Numbered from the stretch's first letter, positions 33,600 through 45,830 are shown. The stretch is DNA of 64,000 nucleotides from Ligula intestinalis (GCA_036362985.1 JAYGXS010000003.1:45709912-45773911), one strand, 5' to 3'. A program made the numbers and translations. Notes: a model not told the origin generated them from the sequence alone.

Positions 33600-35821
33600 G
33601 CTTAAAGGACGGACTGACGCCCCGATGCCTGAGGTATAAGTCTCCCGTTAACACGAATATGGGCAGAGAACTTGCGAAGACGTTTACAAAGCAGATTATG
33701 AGAGCCCTGATCGATGACTGCCACCCGGCGTCTACACAAATACAAAGATATGATTGAGCAGAAGAAAAGAGAGTGTGCACAGGTTCTCGGTGATCCTATT
33801 ACTGAAGACCTTGCTCATACAATCGCTGCACTAGCACAGTTCAGGCAAACCAAGAAGCGAATAATCCTGGACCAGAAGCGGAATAAGTTACAATCATTCG
33901 ACACGGGAAGCTCAAACTTGATACATAACCTCTCCTCTAAGCAACAAACGGAACAGCAATTACGAGTGCTCCAGCATGAAGCTTGTTTTAACACTGCCGA
34001 TGCCAACCCTGTCGATTTCATTGCAGCCCTAGAAGCCATGCTTGTGAGGACTCAAACAACAGACGACGAGAAACACTCCATTTGACAACGCGTCACCTCC
34101 TTGCTGATGACACACCATCCAGCCCAATTTGTGTCGAAAAGTGAGTCACAAGCTATTAAAGAACTATGAACGGATGATCATATAATCATTGTGCCAGCGG
34201 ATAAGGGACGATCAACCGTCGTAATTAACCATGAAGACTACAATGAGAAGGCCAAAAGTCTACTTGATGACAGAGATTTCTAAAGACCAGTACACAACTC
34301 AGAAGCAAAGGCAGTAGTTAATCGGCTGAATAAATTACTCGGCAAATTCAAACGCCAAAATGTGATCACTGAGAACGATTGGCGCCTAATGAAAACAAAA
34401 GATACTGCCCTGGCTCGCTTCTATGGCCTGCCAAAGGTGCATAAGCCAAACGTCCCATTGCGGCCAATCGTTGCCCTAAAAGGCAGCCCCACCTATAATT
34501 TGGCAAAATGGATGTATTCAAAAATAAAATTCCTCCAAGAAAACTCTGATGCCTCAGTTCGTTCAGCGTCTCAATTCCTGACAGACTTCCATGGCGGAAG
34601 GATTCAATCGGACGAAATGATGGTTTCCTTTGACGTGACATCATTATTCACATCTGTTCCACTGGAGTTGGCACGAGACGTCTTACGCAGGAAACTTGAC
34701 GAGCTGTACGACGAAGCCCAGAGTTCGCTCAAAATTGAATGCCTCATGAGGCTGTTCGAATTCTGCCAAAAGACATACTTCAGCTTTGCAAGAGAGACAT
34801 ATGAGTAAACAAAGGAACTTCAATGGGCTCTCCAATCTCAGGTTTAATAGCAGAATTGGTCCTACAAGATCTGGAAAAGATTGCCTTCAGCCAACAGCCC
34901 CCGGTCTTTTGGCGCCGTTACGTTGATGACACATTTGTTAGCGTCAAAAAGAACATGCTGCAGAATTTCCACGAACTCCTCAACTCCATTTTCCCAGACA
35001 TACAATTCACGAGGGAAGAAGAAAGGGATCAGCAGCTACCCTTCCTTGATGTACTCGTCATGCTAACTTCCGACGGCAAGATCGAAACAACGGTCTACAG
35101 GAAGGTGACGAACACAACACAGCTTCTCAATTTTCACAGCAACCATCCGGTGGCTCACAAAAGAAGCTGCGTAAAAACACTCTTTAAGAGAATCCAGACC
35201 CATTGCAGTAATCCGGAGGAAAAGGCACGTGAGGCCCGACATCTCCATGACCAGTTTCTGCAGAATGGCTATCCGAAGGCTTTCATAAGCCGATGTCTAC
35301 GTGCTCGTCCTCCGAGGAGCCAACCGGGACCAACCCGTACGATATGGTATGCGCTGCCACACATCAAGGATGTATCAGAAGCGACCAAACGCACTGCTAC
35401 GGGACTAGGCGTTGGAATTGAGCACCGTCCCAATGCTATCATGCGCAGCCGCATTATGCGAATCAAGGACCGTTTAACTCCCAGTGAGCAGTCAGGCGTC
35501 GTGTATCGCATACCGTGTAAAAATTGTCCCCTGAACTACACAGGACAGACTGGGCATATGCTTGGTTCGCGCATACGCAAACATAAGCGAGCGGTACAAA
35601 AGGGTGACGCATTATCGCAAGTGGCCGCGCATACCTACGAGAGCAATCACGACTTTAATTTTGCAGCTGCGAGGGTAATCGCGCACGCTGGCAACAAAAC
35701 AGGCCGCGAATTGATGGAAGCCTGGGCCTCAGATGAGAACTCAGTCAATCGATTTATCGATCTGGCGCCGGCACACATCGCGCTGCGCAGACATCTCCGG
35801 AACGGTGGCACTATCAGTTGA
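33600..35821 (+). pseudogene. Penelope-like element, nearly full-length ORF, few breaks
   Basis: N-terminal region from about 33640 (NMGRELAKTFTKQIMRALI), frameshift near 33720, then LHKYKDMIEQKKRECAQVLG and LQHEACFNTADANPVDFIAA. RT: IIVPADKGRSTVVINHEDY, ARFYGLPKVHKPNVPLRPIV, SFDVTSLFTSVP, GSPISGLIAELVLQ, and catalytic YVDD at 34919-34930. After the palm: NHPVAHKRSCVKTLFKR, the linker YPKAFISRCLRARPPRS and WYALPHIKDVSEATKR, then GIY-YIG (GVVYRIPCKNCPLNYTGQTG, GSRIRKHK, SNHDFNFAAARVIAHAGNK). In-frame stops lie at about 34082, 34167, 34281 and 34806, with a 1-base shift just after the last. From 34823 to 35821 the frame is fully open. Confidence 0.92.
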
Positions 35822-35829
35822 CTGTCCGT

Positions 35830-37520
35830 ACCGTAGGCCAGAGACTCCTGGAAGGCGTTTTCTGGCTTATTTGTTGTCATTAGCAGAAGGCACTGTACTT
35901 TAGTGCAGCAGTGGAAATTTTCGCTACCCTCGTGTTTCGCACCCGCGTCTCTCCGGTAAGGGGCAAACGCCCTATCCATCGAAATATCGGGCTCGGCGTC
36001 TTGACGGTTGTTGATCGGGACTATACATTAGTAGATAGGCGACCACCAATCACATACAGGGCAAAAAGGCCTCCAGACGTTTCGGTCTTACTGTAAAATG
36101 TCCTAAAATGGTCAATATTAGATAGCTTAAACGCCGGGCATTTTAACTGTCTGCCTAGCTTGTTCCGAAAACGGTCCTTTTTGCGTACAAGATAATTTTG
36201 AATTTCTTATCCATTAACAGATTTGTAAATCGGAGCAGAAATTTACGTTATTCTAAGTCTGGGCAATTTTGCATGTAATAAGCTACCCTAAAGAATTTTA
36301 CTGCGCATTTAAGCTTAGGGCGTAATTTACCCTCGAGAGTTTTAACAAACAAGACTTACTACATATGAAAATTGGCTTTTCGTCTTTCGTCAGCCGTGTG
36401 AACAAAATCTGCTCTAAGCGGCAGCTTCTAGTCATATCAAGGGGTCTGAGAGAGGGCAGGAAGGGACCCGATAATTGGTTTAAGTCGCTGCGTCGTCGCT
36501 GTAATGCCTGATGATGAATATTCGAAGACGAACGCTCGCAAGACTGGACTTCTTGAAATCTGACTAAAGCAAGTTTCTCTTAATGTACACCAGATTTTAT
36601 GCTAACAAGTGCATGCCAATTCATGCCAATTCTATTCAAACTTAATATGGAGTACCCGGCTTGTCAACACATAGTCTTATTCAAAATGTTATTGATCTGA
36701 AGTTTGTGTCAAGGAAAGCAATCGAACGCCTCTTGGCTTTGATCAACTGCACCTTGTGCCCGAAGAAAAGGGAAAATGATAGCGATTTTTCACAGGAAAC
36801 CTTTGCAACACAGGCTAGGACACAACACACTTGGTTTTGTACTAGACCTGAGATAACACTGATTGAATGAAAATGTACAGTAGAGTGGCTGCTTCATGAA
36901 ATGTGAAAATCGGCATTTGAATGCGTGATTTAACAAACTTTGTGGTTGCTTATTTTGTTCATTGAATGTACTTGAGGCGAAAAATTCTGTTTGCTAGGAA
37001 AGTGTTAATTTCAGTTGAATGTTTTGAAGGAGAAGGTGGATACAATTGGGGCAACTCCAACATTTCGTGATATCCTAGGAATTTCCTATGCTATTATACG
37101 CTGGAGGCCAAACCTTCTAGTCAATGCGATTAGCACTATAAAAAAATTAATAAAGAACAGAAACCTTTTTTGATACGTGTTCAGAGAACAGAACATTTTG
37201 TTTTGTTTGAATGCAATTGAGGTAGGTGTAAGTATGAGATAACGTACTGTTTTCAGGAATTGAAGAGCGGATTCAGTTTAGAAAATTCCGTTTTTACAAA
37301 TCTGCCACGTCCTGTGCCATAAAATTTACACACTTATGAGGCTATAATTTGTTTTACCACCATGAAAATAAGGATGGTAAACAAGCTCCTTTCAGCTGCT
37401 GATATCATTGGTTGTTGAATGAAAATTTAGTTTGAAGGCATAGGTCCAAAATTTCAAGTAGCGTAGTTGCAGAGGTATCAGTCCTGTAGGACTCAGTGCG
37501 CCTTTGCCTAACCCGAAAAC
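35830..37520. other. no gene recognised
   Basis: Lies between two plus-strand PLEs. The first 200 bp may be the PLE 3' noncoding part, but no ribozyme or terminal box was found here. The 69-codon frame at 36661 has no known domain. Confidence 0.35.
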
Positions 37521-37529
37521 CTGCTCGAT

Positions 37530-39503
37530 GACGTACAGCAAAGAATAACCGCCACCATCAAAGATGCGAGATTGAAGAGGAGAGCTGACCTCCAGGAGAA
37601 ACTCCAGTCGCTATGCCGCACAAAGAACGAAAGGAAAATGGCCACGCGAGTTGTGAACCTTTCGAAAAGGAACCTCACACCGGCCAAAATCAGCATTTTA
37701 TCTAAGGGAGTAGGATTCAACCACACTGATGCCATTCCTACCAACTTTCTGGCAGGCCTAGAATCTATCCTACTGACATCAGCCCTTCCGAAAGACATGC
37801 GCGCGGATATACGCAACTGTGCCACTGGTATTCTTGGCAAGAAAAGACACCAGATAATCCTACTAACCAAAGAAGCGCAAGGATTGCGATCACTGAAATC
37901 TGATCAGAGCATTGTTATTGTTCTTGCTGACAAAGGTGGTGCTACTGTCATCATGGACAAAGTAGATTATGTCAACAAGGCGAATGTGGTTTTCAATGAC
38001 ACGGACGCTTACACTCCTCGCCGAAGTCCCGACGAAAAAACAAGCTGAAGCCATTAAGAAAAAGATTGATCAGCTCATCCGCCAAAAATTGATTAAACCT
38101 GATGACGCCAAGTGGATTAACTTCGGTGATCCCTGCATCGCACGTGCATATGGTCTTCCAAAAGTGCACAAACCGGATGCTCCACTGCGTATCATATTGC
38201 CACTCATCGGGTCACCCACTTACAATATGACTAAGTGGTTGTGCAGGAACTCGAAACACCTAACTCATGGGCCGGAATACAGCATCAAAAAACTCGCAGG
38301 CATTCCTCCGTCGGATCCAAGACGTCAAAGTAAATCATGATGAATGCCTTCTATCCTTTGACGTAGTTGCTTTATTCTCGTCCATACCACATGATCTTGC
38401 TATCGATTGTGTTGCTCGACGCTTACAGGATAATCCTGTAGAGATCCAAACAAAGTACGCCCTAGAACTACTAAATCTCTGCCTTAAGAACTACTGCCAA
38501 TTCGACAATAAGTACCACGAACAGGTAAAGGGAACCCCAATGGGCTCACCGATATCTGGACTACTGGCAGAATTAGTATTGCAGCGATTAGGGAAGGAGG
38601 TTTTTCAAAGCCTTAAACCCACCATGTGGCTCCGCTTTGTAGATGACACGTTTGTCACGATAAAGAACAACGATGTCGAAGTGCTACATCACAAACTGAA
38701 TGAGGTCTTCCCCTCCATACAGGTTACTCATGAAAGCGCAGTAGGAGGCACACTGCCTTTCCGCGATGTTAAAATAAAAAAACTGAGCGATGGTAGTTTA
38801 GCCACAAGCGTCTACAGGAAAGGATCCAACGCGGATATTATACTAAATTATGTAAGCAATCATCCTGCTGCTCACAAACGAAGCTGCGTGCAAACTCTGT
38901 TCCATCGGGCTTATCGCTACTCTAACAGCGACAAACTCCTCAAGAAAGAAATTCGCTTACCTGTATCGCTCGTTTTGATCTAACGGATATCCGACCAGTT
39001 TCGTAAAGAACTGCCTCAGGCGTCGAACACAACCGCAAGTCCCCAACCTTAGTGGAGAAATTACGACGCCAAAATTCTATTCCCTTCCATATATGCAGGG
39101 GATTTCCGAAGTAATCGCCAGACATTTACGTCCCTTCGATATCCACATCGGGCACAAACCAGCATCATCATTACGTGCAGCGCTATCACGTATAATGGAT
39201 CCTACAGCAAAGGAACAAAAATCCAACGTGGTTTATCGCATACCGTGCACAGATTGCTTTTGCGCGTATGTTGGACACACAGGTCTACTCCTAGGTACCC
39301 GTATCAAGGAACATAAACTAGTTTTCTGTCGTATGGACCACCTGTCCCTCATCCTCGCACACATAATCCAGTATGACCATCGATTTAGTTGGGATGACAC
39401 AGAAATCGTCGCCATGGCCAACACAAGACCAGCGCGTGATTTTCTCGAGGCTTGGTACTCTACGGCGGGCAGTATCAGCCGGCACGTCGATTTGAACGAA
39501 TAA
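37530..39503 (+). pseudogene. Penelope-like element of a second subfamily (FVDD), three frame breaks
   Basis: N-terminal coiled region (LKRRADLQEKLQSLCRTKNE), NHTDAIPTNFLAGLESILL, then VIVLADKGGATVIMDKVDYV. RT: ARAYGLPKVHKPDAPLRIIL, SFDVVALFSSIPHDLAIDC, GTPMGSPISGLLAELVLQ, LRFVDDTFVTI (FVDD, not YVDD, near 38637-38648), then NHPAAHKRSCVQTLFHR. GIY-YIG: VVYRIPCTDCFCAYVGHTG, GTRIKEHK, YDHRFSWDDTEIVAMANT. Frames change near 38040, 38300 and 38980-39090, and no other stops disturb the blocks. It differs from the 33.6 kb copy throughout, so it is a separate lineage. Confidence 0.92.
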
Positions 39504-39795
39504 TACGGTGGCTTGAGATCCAAACTCACCGTAACCCGTCCTATTCACACACCGACGACCACTGACCTTATCGCATCCACCTCCACATCCACCGACCCAC
39601 CACCCGCCCTCCCCCCTCCAGCAGCACACCGGCCACAAACACGCAGCCTCACCACCACCACATCCACCGACTCACTATCCCCCGTCCCCCCGCCCCATCC
39701 GCAAGCCGCCCACAAACACGCGCTTGCCATTGGCCTAACTATTCCTGATAGCCTAAACTGTCTACTGTTATCCGTCTCCGTCACTGCCCTTTATT
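39504..39795 (+). repeat. PLE 3' noncoding region, Pro/Thr-coding low complexity
   Basis: C- and A-rich stretch (CCACC, ACACC units) between the PLE stop and the ribozyme. Frames through it give Thr/Pro/Ser runs that I regard as noncoding. Confidence 0.5.
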
Positions 39796-39845
39796 TCAAC
39801 TGATGAAGAGCACGTGTCAGGAGCTCGAAAATTCACAAGTAAATC
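39790..39845 (+). ncRNA. hammerhead ribozyme motif, complete core
   Basis: CUGAUGA (39800-39806), one extra A (39807), helix II GAGC/GCUC (39808-39811 with 39823-39826), then GAAAAUUC (39827-39834) with a minimal helix III (AA/UU) and a UUC cleavage triplet. Helix I could use AUUU upstream and AAAU downstream. It lies about 300 bp after the stop of the preceding PLE, in the same orientation. Confidence 0.72.
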
Positions 39846-39917
39846 TTGATTTTTCCGAAGCGCCTGTTTTTTTCTTCAAAATGTCGCTCGGACTGCATAC
39901 CCCCTCTGATCTACAAG

Positions 39918-40090
39918 ATATATATATATATATGTATATTAATATGCGCAAATATTCGGGGTCCAGATCTAATGTCGTGCTCATCATCCCCGGAAGAGGA
40001 GAAAGATAGGGAGGGGGCAAGTACTGGGACCAAATTTTATTTGTGCTTTCGTTTCGAAAACATGCTCGTTTTCATCGTCAGCGCGTGCTG
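39918..40090 (-). repeat. PLE terminal remnant with hammerhead lacking the cleavage triplet
   Basis: Minus strand: CUGACGA (40081-40075), one extra U, perfect helix II GAAAAC/GUUUUC, GAAA, then CGAA where NNUH is expected. The terminal box (TCTGGACCCCGAATATTTGC) lies at 39948-39970 and is followed by (TA)n (39918-39940). The same terminus, without the ribozyme, lies at 3195-3320. Confidence 0.6.
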
Positions 40091-40855
40091 CTTACTCTTC
40101 CACCGCCTCTGCGCGAGCCGTGTGTTGTACCCATGTGCGATGCCCGTGCGTTCGTTCGTCCGTTGGCTGTTGATAGGCGCCATCCTCTCCACTGTCATTG
40201 TCGCTGCGTCAGCATGTTCCTCTCCCTCCCCTGTGTTCTCGCAGAAATATCAGCACTTACCCCCCACCTTCTTCCTCTGCTGGGGATGCTGAGCACGATA
40301 TGTATATATATGAGCACCGGAGATTTGCCATCACTTTTCTCTTTCAAGCCGTCCAAACTGTTTTTTGTGTATAGTTCAGTATGAGCGGATAAAGGATCTT
40401 CAAACGAAACGGGTAGAATTTTCTCAGTTTTCGCAAAACCTTAGGATATATTCTGCCACGCTGATGTGCTTTTGAAATCTTAGAATGGAGCCTAAATGTA
40501 AAGAGGTCTACTGGAAACTGCTCCACTATGCACAGAAAAGTGAGCTCTTTCATTTTCAGCAGACGATTTATTCCCAGTATCCAGGGAAGTCAAAATAATC
40601 GGTCACACTTTACCGTTTTTATTTTGACCTTATCATCGAAAAGGTAAATAGGCAGATATTTGGCGTCGAAATATCTAAATAAAGCTCTTTTTCAAGAGAA
40701 ACGTTGTTATAGGAAGTTTTTAAATTGATCCTAGGCATATTATTTTGTGACTACTGTTGCAGACGTTCATTTTTCCGGCAATTAATTGACAGGTTTGGAT
40801 GATTCTAAAATTATAACCCAGACAAACAGATGCATTAAAAAATAATGCCCAAACA
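40091..40855. other. no gene recognised
   Basis: Noncoding-looking sequence. The region 40091-40310 shows C/T-rich composition. Confidence 0.35.
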
Positions 40856-40857
40856 CT

Positions 40858-41070
40858 CAATTTAGGTAAATGCGTTTAATAAATATCTTATTTGAAGGTT
40901 TTGGTAAGCACGTGGAATATACTCCTTATTTATGGCCAATCAACTGAAGCTAGTGAAAATCGTAAACCCTTAATCATAATTTCAAGACCAATCTGAACCT
41001 CGTCGTAAACAAAATCCCAAAGAAATTTAACCAGAAGAATTTCTCTTTGTATAATCAAAAATTGTACCTT
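40858..41070 (+). repeat. dispersed repeat, weak copy
   Basis: Resembles 46310-46550 from TTTAGGTAAATG through AAAGAAAT...TTTCT. The identity is moderate and judged by eye. Confidence 0.35.
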
Positions 41071-41582
41071 TACGATTGCACCTGACAGCTCCATTTAAAT
41101 TTATTAGTCACTCATCGGCATTTCTGCACGTGAGCTCGCAACATAGCTTACTCCTGTGACCTTCTAGTCGGCGTACTTAAGCGCCAATCTGGTTGCCTTT
41201 GTCCACCGTAACTCCAACAATTCATAGACAGTAGAAACAACTAGCGATTCTCGTGAAACGCTGTTGGAATACATGCTCGAACTTTGGGCTGTTGCGTAGC
41301 AGCATACGTTAGAGTGTACGTAAAATGGAAGCATATGCATCCGAAAATTTTACAAAGGTATTAGATGTCAACGAAATTCTACCTGAGCTGCTTTATTCGA
41401 TCGTTTTTTGGATGAACAGACTTTCTGTAAATTAAAACTTAAGTTTACCTGGCACGACTGATCTCCATTTTTTTTCGGAGTTATCTGCTTTTCTAAAGAA
41501 GCCGGTATTTCAAAACAAGGTTATATGAATTGACAAAACCGCAATATGCCTTATTTTGAAGAACGACCATTACTTTACTCCT

Positions 41583-42400
41583 GTGTGTTTTTGACCATGG
41601 GTTTCGATGAAGTCCACCAAGTGAACCAACAGGTTGGTACAGTAGGTGACGTCCTCAGGGTTAGTTTTAAGTGATAGAGGACGTAGTTAGCGGCTCCGCA
41701 CTCTTTACCTTCTCTCGTGAGTCTCGAAGAGACTAGACGGGTCAGGCGTGGGCTGCTGTATTAAATGCAAGCCAATGCACCGCCTAACTTAGTCTTAAGT
41801 GACAGGAGCCTTTTGCGCTGGTACTACTGTACTATCTATCCTCTCTTACCCTTTGTAGGTGTGAAAATGGACCCAAGGAGGCCGAGACTGATACGGCTAC
41901 TACTGTATCTTCTACTACTGGCTAACGACGTAGCCGAGTCTCAGAATCAGTACTATCTCTGACGCTAAAATTTGTCAGAAGTGATGCTGGTTTGAGTAAG
42001 CTCTGGGGCGCATAACCCTTTGTCTCATCAAGGAGTGTGACTCTGGGTTAGAACTATTTCGTGTAAGCACATGCGTTGAACCTGAGCAGAAAAGCGTTTG
42101 CCTTAGTTTCCACGCTCTCAACTCTATCCATCAGGCTATGTCTTCTTAGATACTAAGCTACGGCTGCTATAGGTACGTGCCTATACTACGAGTGCTAGTT
42201 TCTATTACTCTTGTATGGTAAGGCCAGTAGATAGTACAGTATGAGTATTTCTTGTGTGTGCTTTTCAAGAAGTCACACCCAATATGCACTCGCAATCTGT
42301 GTGAGGTAATGGTGATTAGCATTTGGATAATAATAGGGCGTTTGTAAAGTAATGTACAAGTCATACGATGCACTTATGTCATGCAGTTTGCCATCTATAG
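41583..42400 (+). repeat. unclassified dispersed repeat (copy A)
   Basis: About 700 bp aligns in the same orientation with 59455-60215, including TTTCGATGAAGTCCACCAAG, CTTAGTCTTAAGTGACAG and GGTACGTGCCTATACTA. It has no clear protein; a 65-codon frame at 41765 spans a degenerate (TACT)n/(CTA)n part. It could be a decayed DNA transposon or an LTR. I do not recognise the family. Confidence 0.75.
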
Positions 42401-42840
42401 CCCAACTACAGACCTACCACAGTATCCATCTATAGCTTGGACTTTTCAGAGCCCCTGCTCGTATCCCGTTGATCCCAGCACGTTGTGAGAATGGGGTTTT
42501 AGGGTATTCCGAGTAGAAACCCAACTTCAGTAACTGAAAAACCAGAGTGCTGGAAAACAAGGCTGGTACTGCTACTGATATTTCTTATACTACTATGTCG
42601 GGATGCAGCTGGTTGGTAGCATTTCTGGTACTATTTTAGACTGCATGAAGTTATAGCCAGCTAGATATTAAAGTGAGTTAGATTTGAATTTGGTGTAACT
42701 TATAAGGTAATCTAACTACTGCTGTCACATTTTACAAAGTTTGGACCAGGATACTGCTGCTAGAGGTAAGATGCCACTGCTAAGAGTGTTAATTCTAGTA
42801 ATAAAAGTTGGGTAGTAATATATTCTTAAAATTGTATTAA

Positions 42841-42980
42841 AAGTTGACATGACAGTCTAAGTCAGTGTAGCAGGAATAAGGAAATATTAGTGATGCCGGT
42901 AGCAATAGCGATATTGGTAATTCCTATAAAAGTATTCAAAGTTCAGTAGTAAGACATGCATCCTATTTTATCAATTTATT
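42841..42980 (+). repeat. dispersed repeat shared with the nested insertion at 22 kb
   Basis: Aligns with 21992-22125 (TTGACATGACAGTCTAAGTC, AGTAGTAAGACATGCAT). Confidence 0.9.
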
Positions 42981-42984
42981 ATAA

Positions 42985-43280
42985 CAGGTGGAGGCATGAG
43001 CTTACTGCGATGCAAGTACGGTACTAGAGGACTACAGTGTTGCTGAGAGTACAATAGGCTTAAGGTTTAACTAGGACTAGACTGTACTATCAGAGCTTAG
43101 GAAATCTAGCTGAGAGAGGTACATTTGTGTATAAAGTGTATGATGAAGTTACAACCAGCTAGATTATAATTATGTGTATTTAATAAGGCGAATTTACTGC
43201 TGTGTTTAGGACAGCTAGGCTATACTAAAAGAATTAAAGAATAGCAAGCTTGCGCGCATCCTAGGCTTCATGCGGGCACA
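42985..43280 (+). repeat. unclassified dispersed repeat B (copy A)
   Basis: Aligns with 58755-59060 (GAGGTACATTTGTG, ACTAGCTAGATTATAATNATG-like blocks, TAGCAAGCTTNCGCGC). No coding potential seen. Confidence 0.8.
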
Positions 43281-43299
43281 TGTTTCCGCGTCTTCATCT

Positions 43300-44460
43300 G
43301 GTGATTGTGTGAGACACCCATGTTGTCTTGAGAGCATGCGTCCTCTGTGTGAGTTTGCAGATCAGCAGATCTAGGCAGGGTGATTTGACCGGACATCTAG
43401 CAGATTTGGTTATCTTACGAGCTATGCAGTTTTTTACGTCGATCGAGCGCCCTGATTGGGTTTTGAATGGCTAATGATTGCCAGATTTGTAAATTAGCGA
43501 GTGCGCCCACTTAAAGGCCCCTAGACTCCTTGAACACGTTGAACATGCTTGTTTGGTTTTCCATATGTAAGGCCAATAGAACCACCCTTGTAGCACTGGT
43601 CTAGTTTGAATGTGGTTAACCCCCAGATAGCTAGCTCGGCGTTACTTCTGTCCAGTAGGGGCACATCTAGCTCTAGAAATTAGCTAAGCTGGATCAGAAA
43701 ACAAGCATCCAATATTTTGTAATAAGCGTATTAGGTGGGTACATGAGCCTATGATCTTCCTCCTTTTCACCCGAGATGCACGTGTAGTACACACGGGTAT
43801 TTTCCTTTCACTGGTTGTGTCTATTACGTCATTCCTTCACCGTATAGGAGGCGCAGATCAGCAGGTGTGTGCAGATTTGCCGTTTGATGGCAGTTGTGCG
43901 GTTATACCGAGCGAGTTGTCTGTTTGGAAGCTGTTAGCGCGTTTTTGACGGCTATTGCCGATCAGGCACTGTGATTGGCTTGCGAGAGGCCAATGGCTAT
44001 CCCCTTTGCAGATGAGCCTGTGTCCGAGTAGGCCCTAGAATTCTAAATGGAGGTCCCTCTTACTCTAGATGCTAGCGCAGTAGGTTAACAACGTGTTTCC
44101 CATATTGTTATAATACCTGGGTGAGAAAGCAATCATCCAATATTACACTATAACCACACCAGATGGGAATATGTGCTTACCATCGCCCGTTTGTTTGCCA
44201 TAGATGACTAGGTGAGAAACCCGTGTTTTCCTTTCGGCGTTTTTGTCGAGTACGTCCACCGCGTGCGGAGGAACGTAGGTCAGCAGATACGTGCAGATCT
44301 GGCATTGTGATGGCAATTGTGCGACTATCCCGAGCGGGGTCTCCGTTGGTTAGCTGTCGGCGCGTTTTGACGGCTATTGTCGATCGAGCGCTATGATTGG
44401 CTTGCGAGAGGCCAATGGATATCCCTTTTGCAGGTGAGCAGGTGTCCGACTAAACGCGTA
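43300..44460 (+). repeat. degenerate tandem array, three units of about 450 bp
   Basis: Units around 43300-43500 (most decayed), 43780-44035 and 44220-44455 share GCAGATCAGCAG-type, GATGGCANTTGTGCG, GCGCGTTTTTGACGGCTATT and GATTGGCTTGCGAGAGGCCA blocks. Confidence 0.7.
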
Positions 44461-44469
44461 GGCGCCTTA

Positions 44470-45090
44470 ATTTCGATCGTAACAATCAAGCTACTTTTCG
44501 TGATGGTGTTACAGTCGCTTAAAATAATACGCCTAAAATCTTCACCAGCGACATCGTCATCATCATGTTTGGCATTTATGGTTTTGGATCCCCTTTAACA
44601 CCATCGAAGTAAGTAAACTAGATTGAGATTTTATTAGGCTAATTGTTATGTTTAGCTGCTAAGAAGTACCTGCAAGGTCTGCAGGGAGCTAAAGATTAGA
44701 AACTATGATAATGGGACAAGTTTAAACTAATATAGCTGAGCAATCATGAAATAAGAGAATCAACTGCATATGCTAATATATGCACTAGCGTCTCAACTAA
44801 GTAATGAGTTATTAGCCAAGCAGCTTGAAACAGAGCTGGATAAGGAATCTTCTTTTTTAAGTTTTAATTTACCTAGCACAGGAATCTAAATCGTAAACTC
44901 AGCTAGGAGGACCAGACTGAACTAGAACAGCCACTTTAAGATCTGAGTTAAGATACGCCTACTGTATCATGAAACCTACTCTTGTGGCTGTAAGGGGGAG
45001 CGGGAGGCACACAACGTAACTTGCGTTTCCATAACAGGGATTTCCTTGTAAAATCCTTGGATTTTCTGAGTTAGCTTACTTACTGTGCAC
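44470..45090. other. no gene recognised
   Basis: AT-rich spacer without a recognised ORF. Confidence 0.35.
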
Positions 45091-45099
45091 AAAGGTAGT

Positions 45100-45420
45100 T
45101 GAAACTCTTTGATGAACGTTCACCGATCGCTAACGGAACCCATACCTCCCGCTCTGCCTTAGGCTCATGTTCGAGCCCCGCCAGCAGCCCTACAGCGGCT
45201 AGGAGTCTAGGCGGATATAATTGCTGACAAGGACGATGGCGAGTAGAATATCCATTTCTGGCTCGTTAGCTGTCATCAGCCAGTCAAACCGATTCCCAAG
45301 TGGTGCACCACCTGAGGCTAGCCTAGACCACTAGCTATCGTGCGGCTAATGGCGGGGCTCAAGAATGAGTCCCAAAACCGAGCGGGGCGTGTATAAATAA
45401 GGAAATACCACAAGTGAACT
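45100..45420 (+). repeat. SINE-like repeat, body only
   Basis: Shares GAACGTTCACCGATCGCTAAC and CTCTGCCTTAGGCTCATG with 45540-45610, and the SINE body (GTGGTGCACCACCTGAGG...) with 45745-45790. The tRNA boxes are not visible. Confidence 0.5.
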
Positions 45421-45539
45421 AAGCATGTCAGTTATTTTCCGAAAAAGGGCGACATATTTAAATTATCAACCCGATAACCATCGAATTTATAGGCCAATGA
45501 AGAGTTAACAAGAACTTTACTTTACCTTCCAAGCCTGAC

Positions 45540-45830
45540 AGATTTTATTTACGAACGCTCATCGATGGCTAGCAGAACTCACTTGTCACGTTCTGCCTTA
45601 TGGCTCATTCTCGAGCCCTGTCAATAGCCGCACGACTAGTAGTATAGGCAGAGCAGCGAATATTCATATTTCCGATTGCAACCGACAGCGCATTGGCGTG
45701 TTGGACTTCTGATTATCGGGTCGCGCGTTTGAGAATCGGATGGTGCACAACCTGGGATTAGGTATGACTAGCTGATGACGGCTAATGAGCCAGAATAGTC
45801 CTTTTAGTCTCTGACGGCTATGTTCAATTG
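45540..45830 (+). repeat. tRNA-Arg-like SINE
   Basis: The head at about 45685-45745 resembles a tRNA-Arg(UCU): GCGCATTGGCGTGTTGGACT, loop CTTCTGA, then a B-box-like GTCGCGCGTTTGAGAATC. The body aligns with 33225-33320. Confidence 0.55.

Noticed and set aside
39513..39803. Thr/Pro-rich 96-codon frame as a secreted mucin-like protein
   Set aside because: It is the low-complexity noncoding tail of the PLE between its stop codon and the ribozyme.
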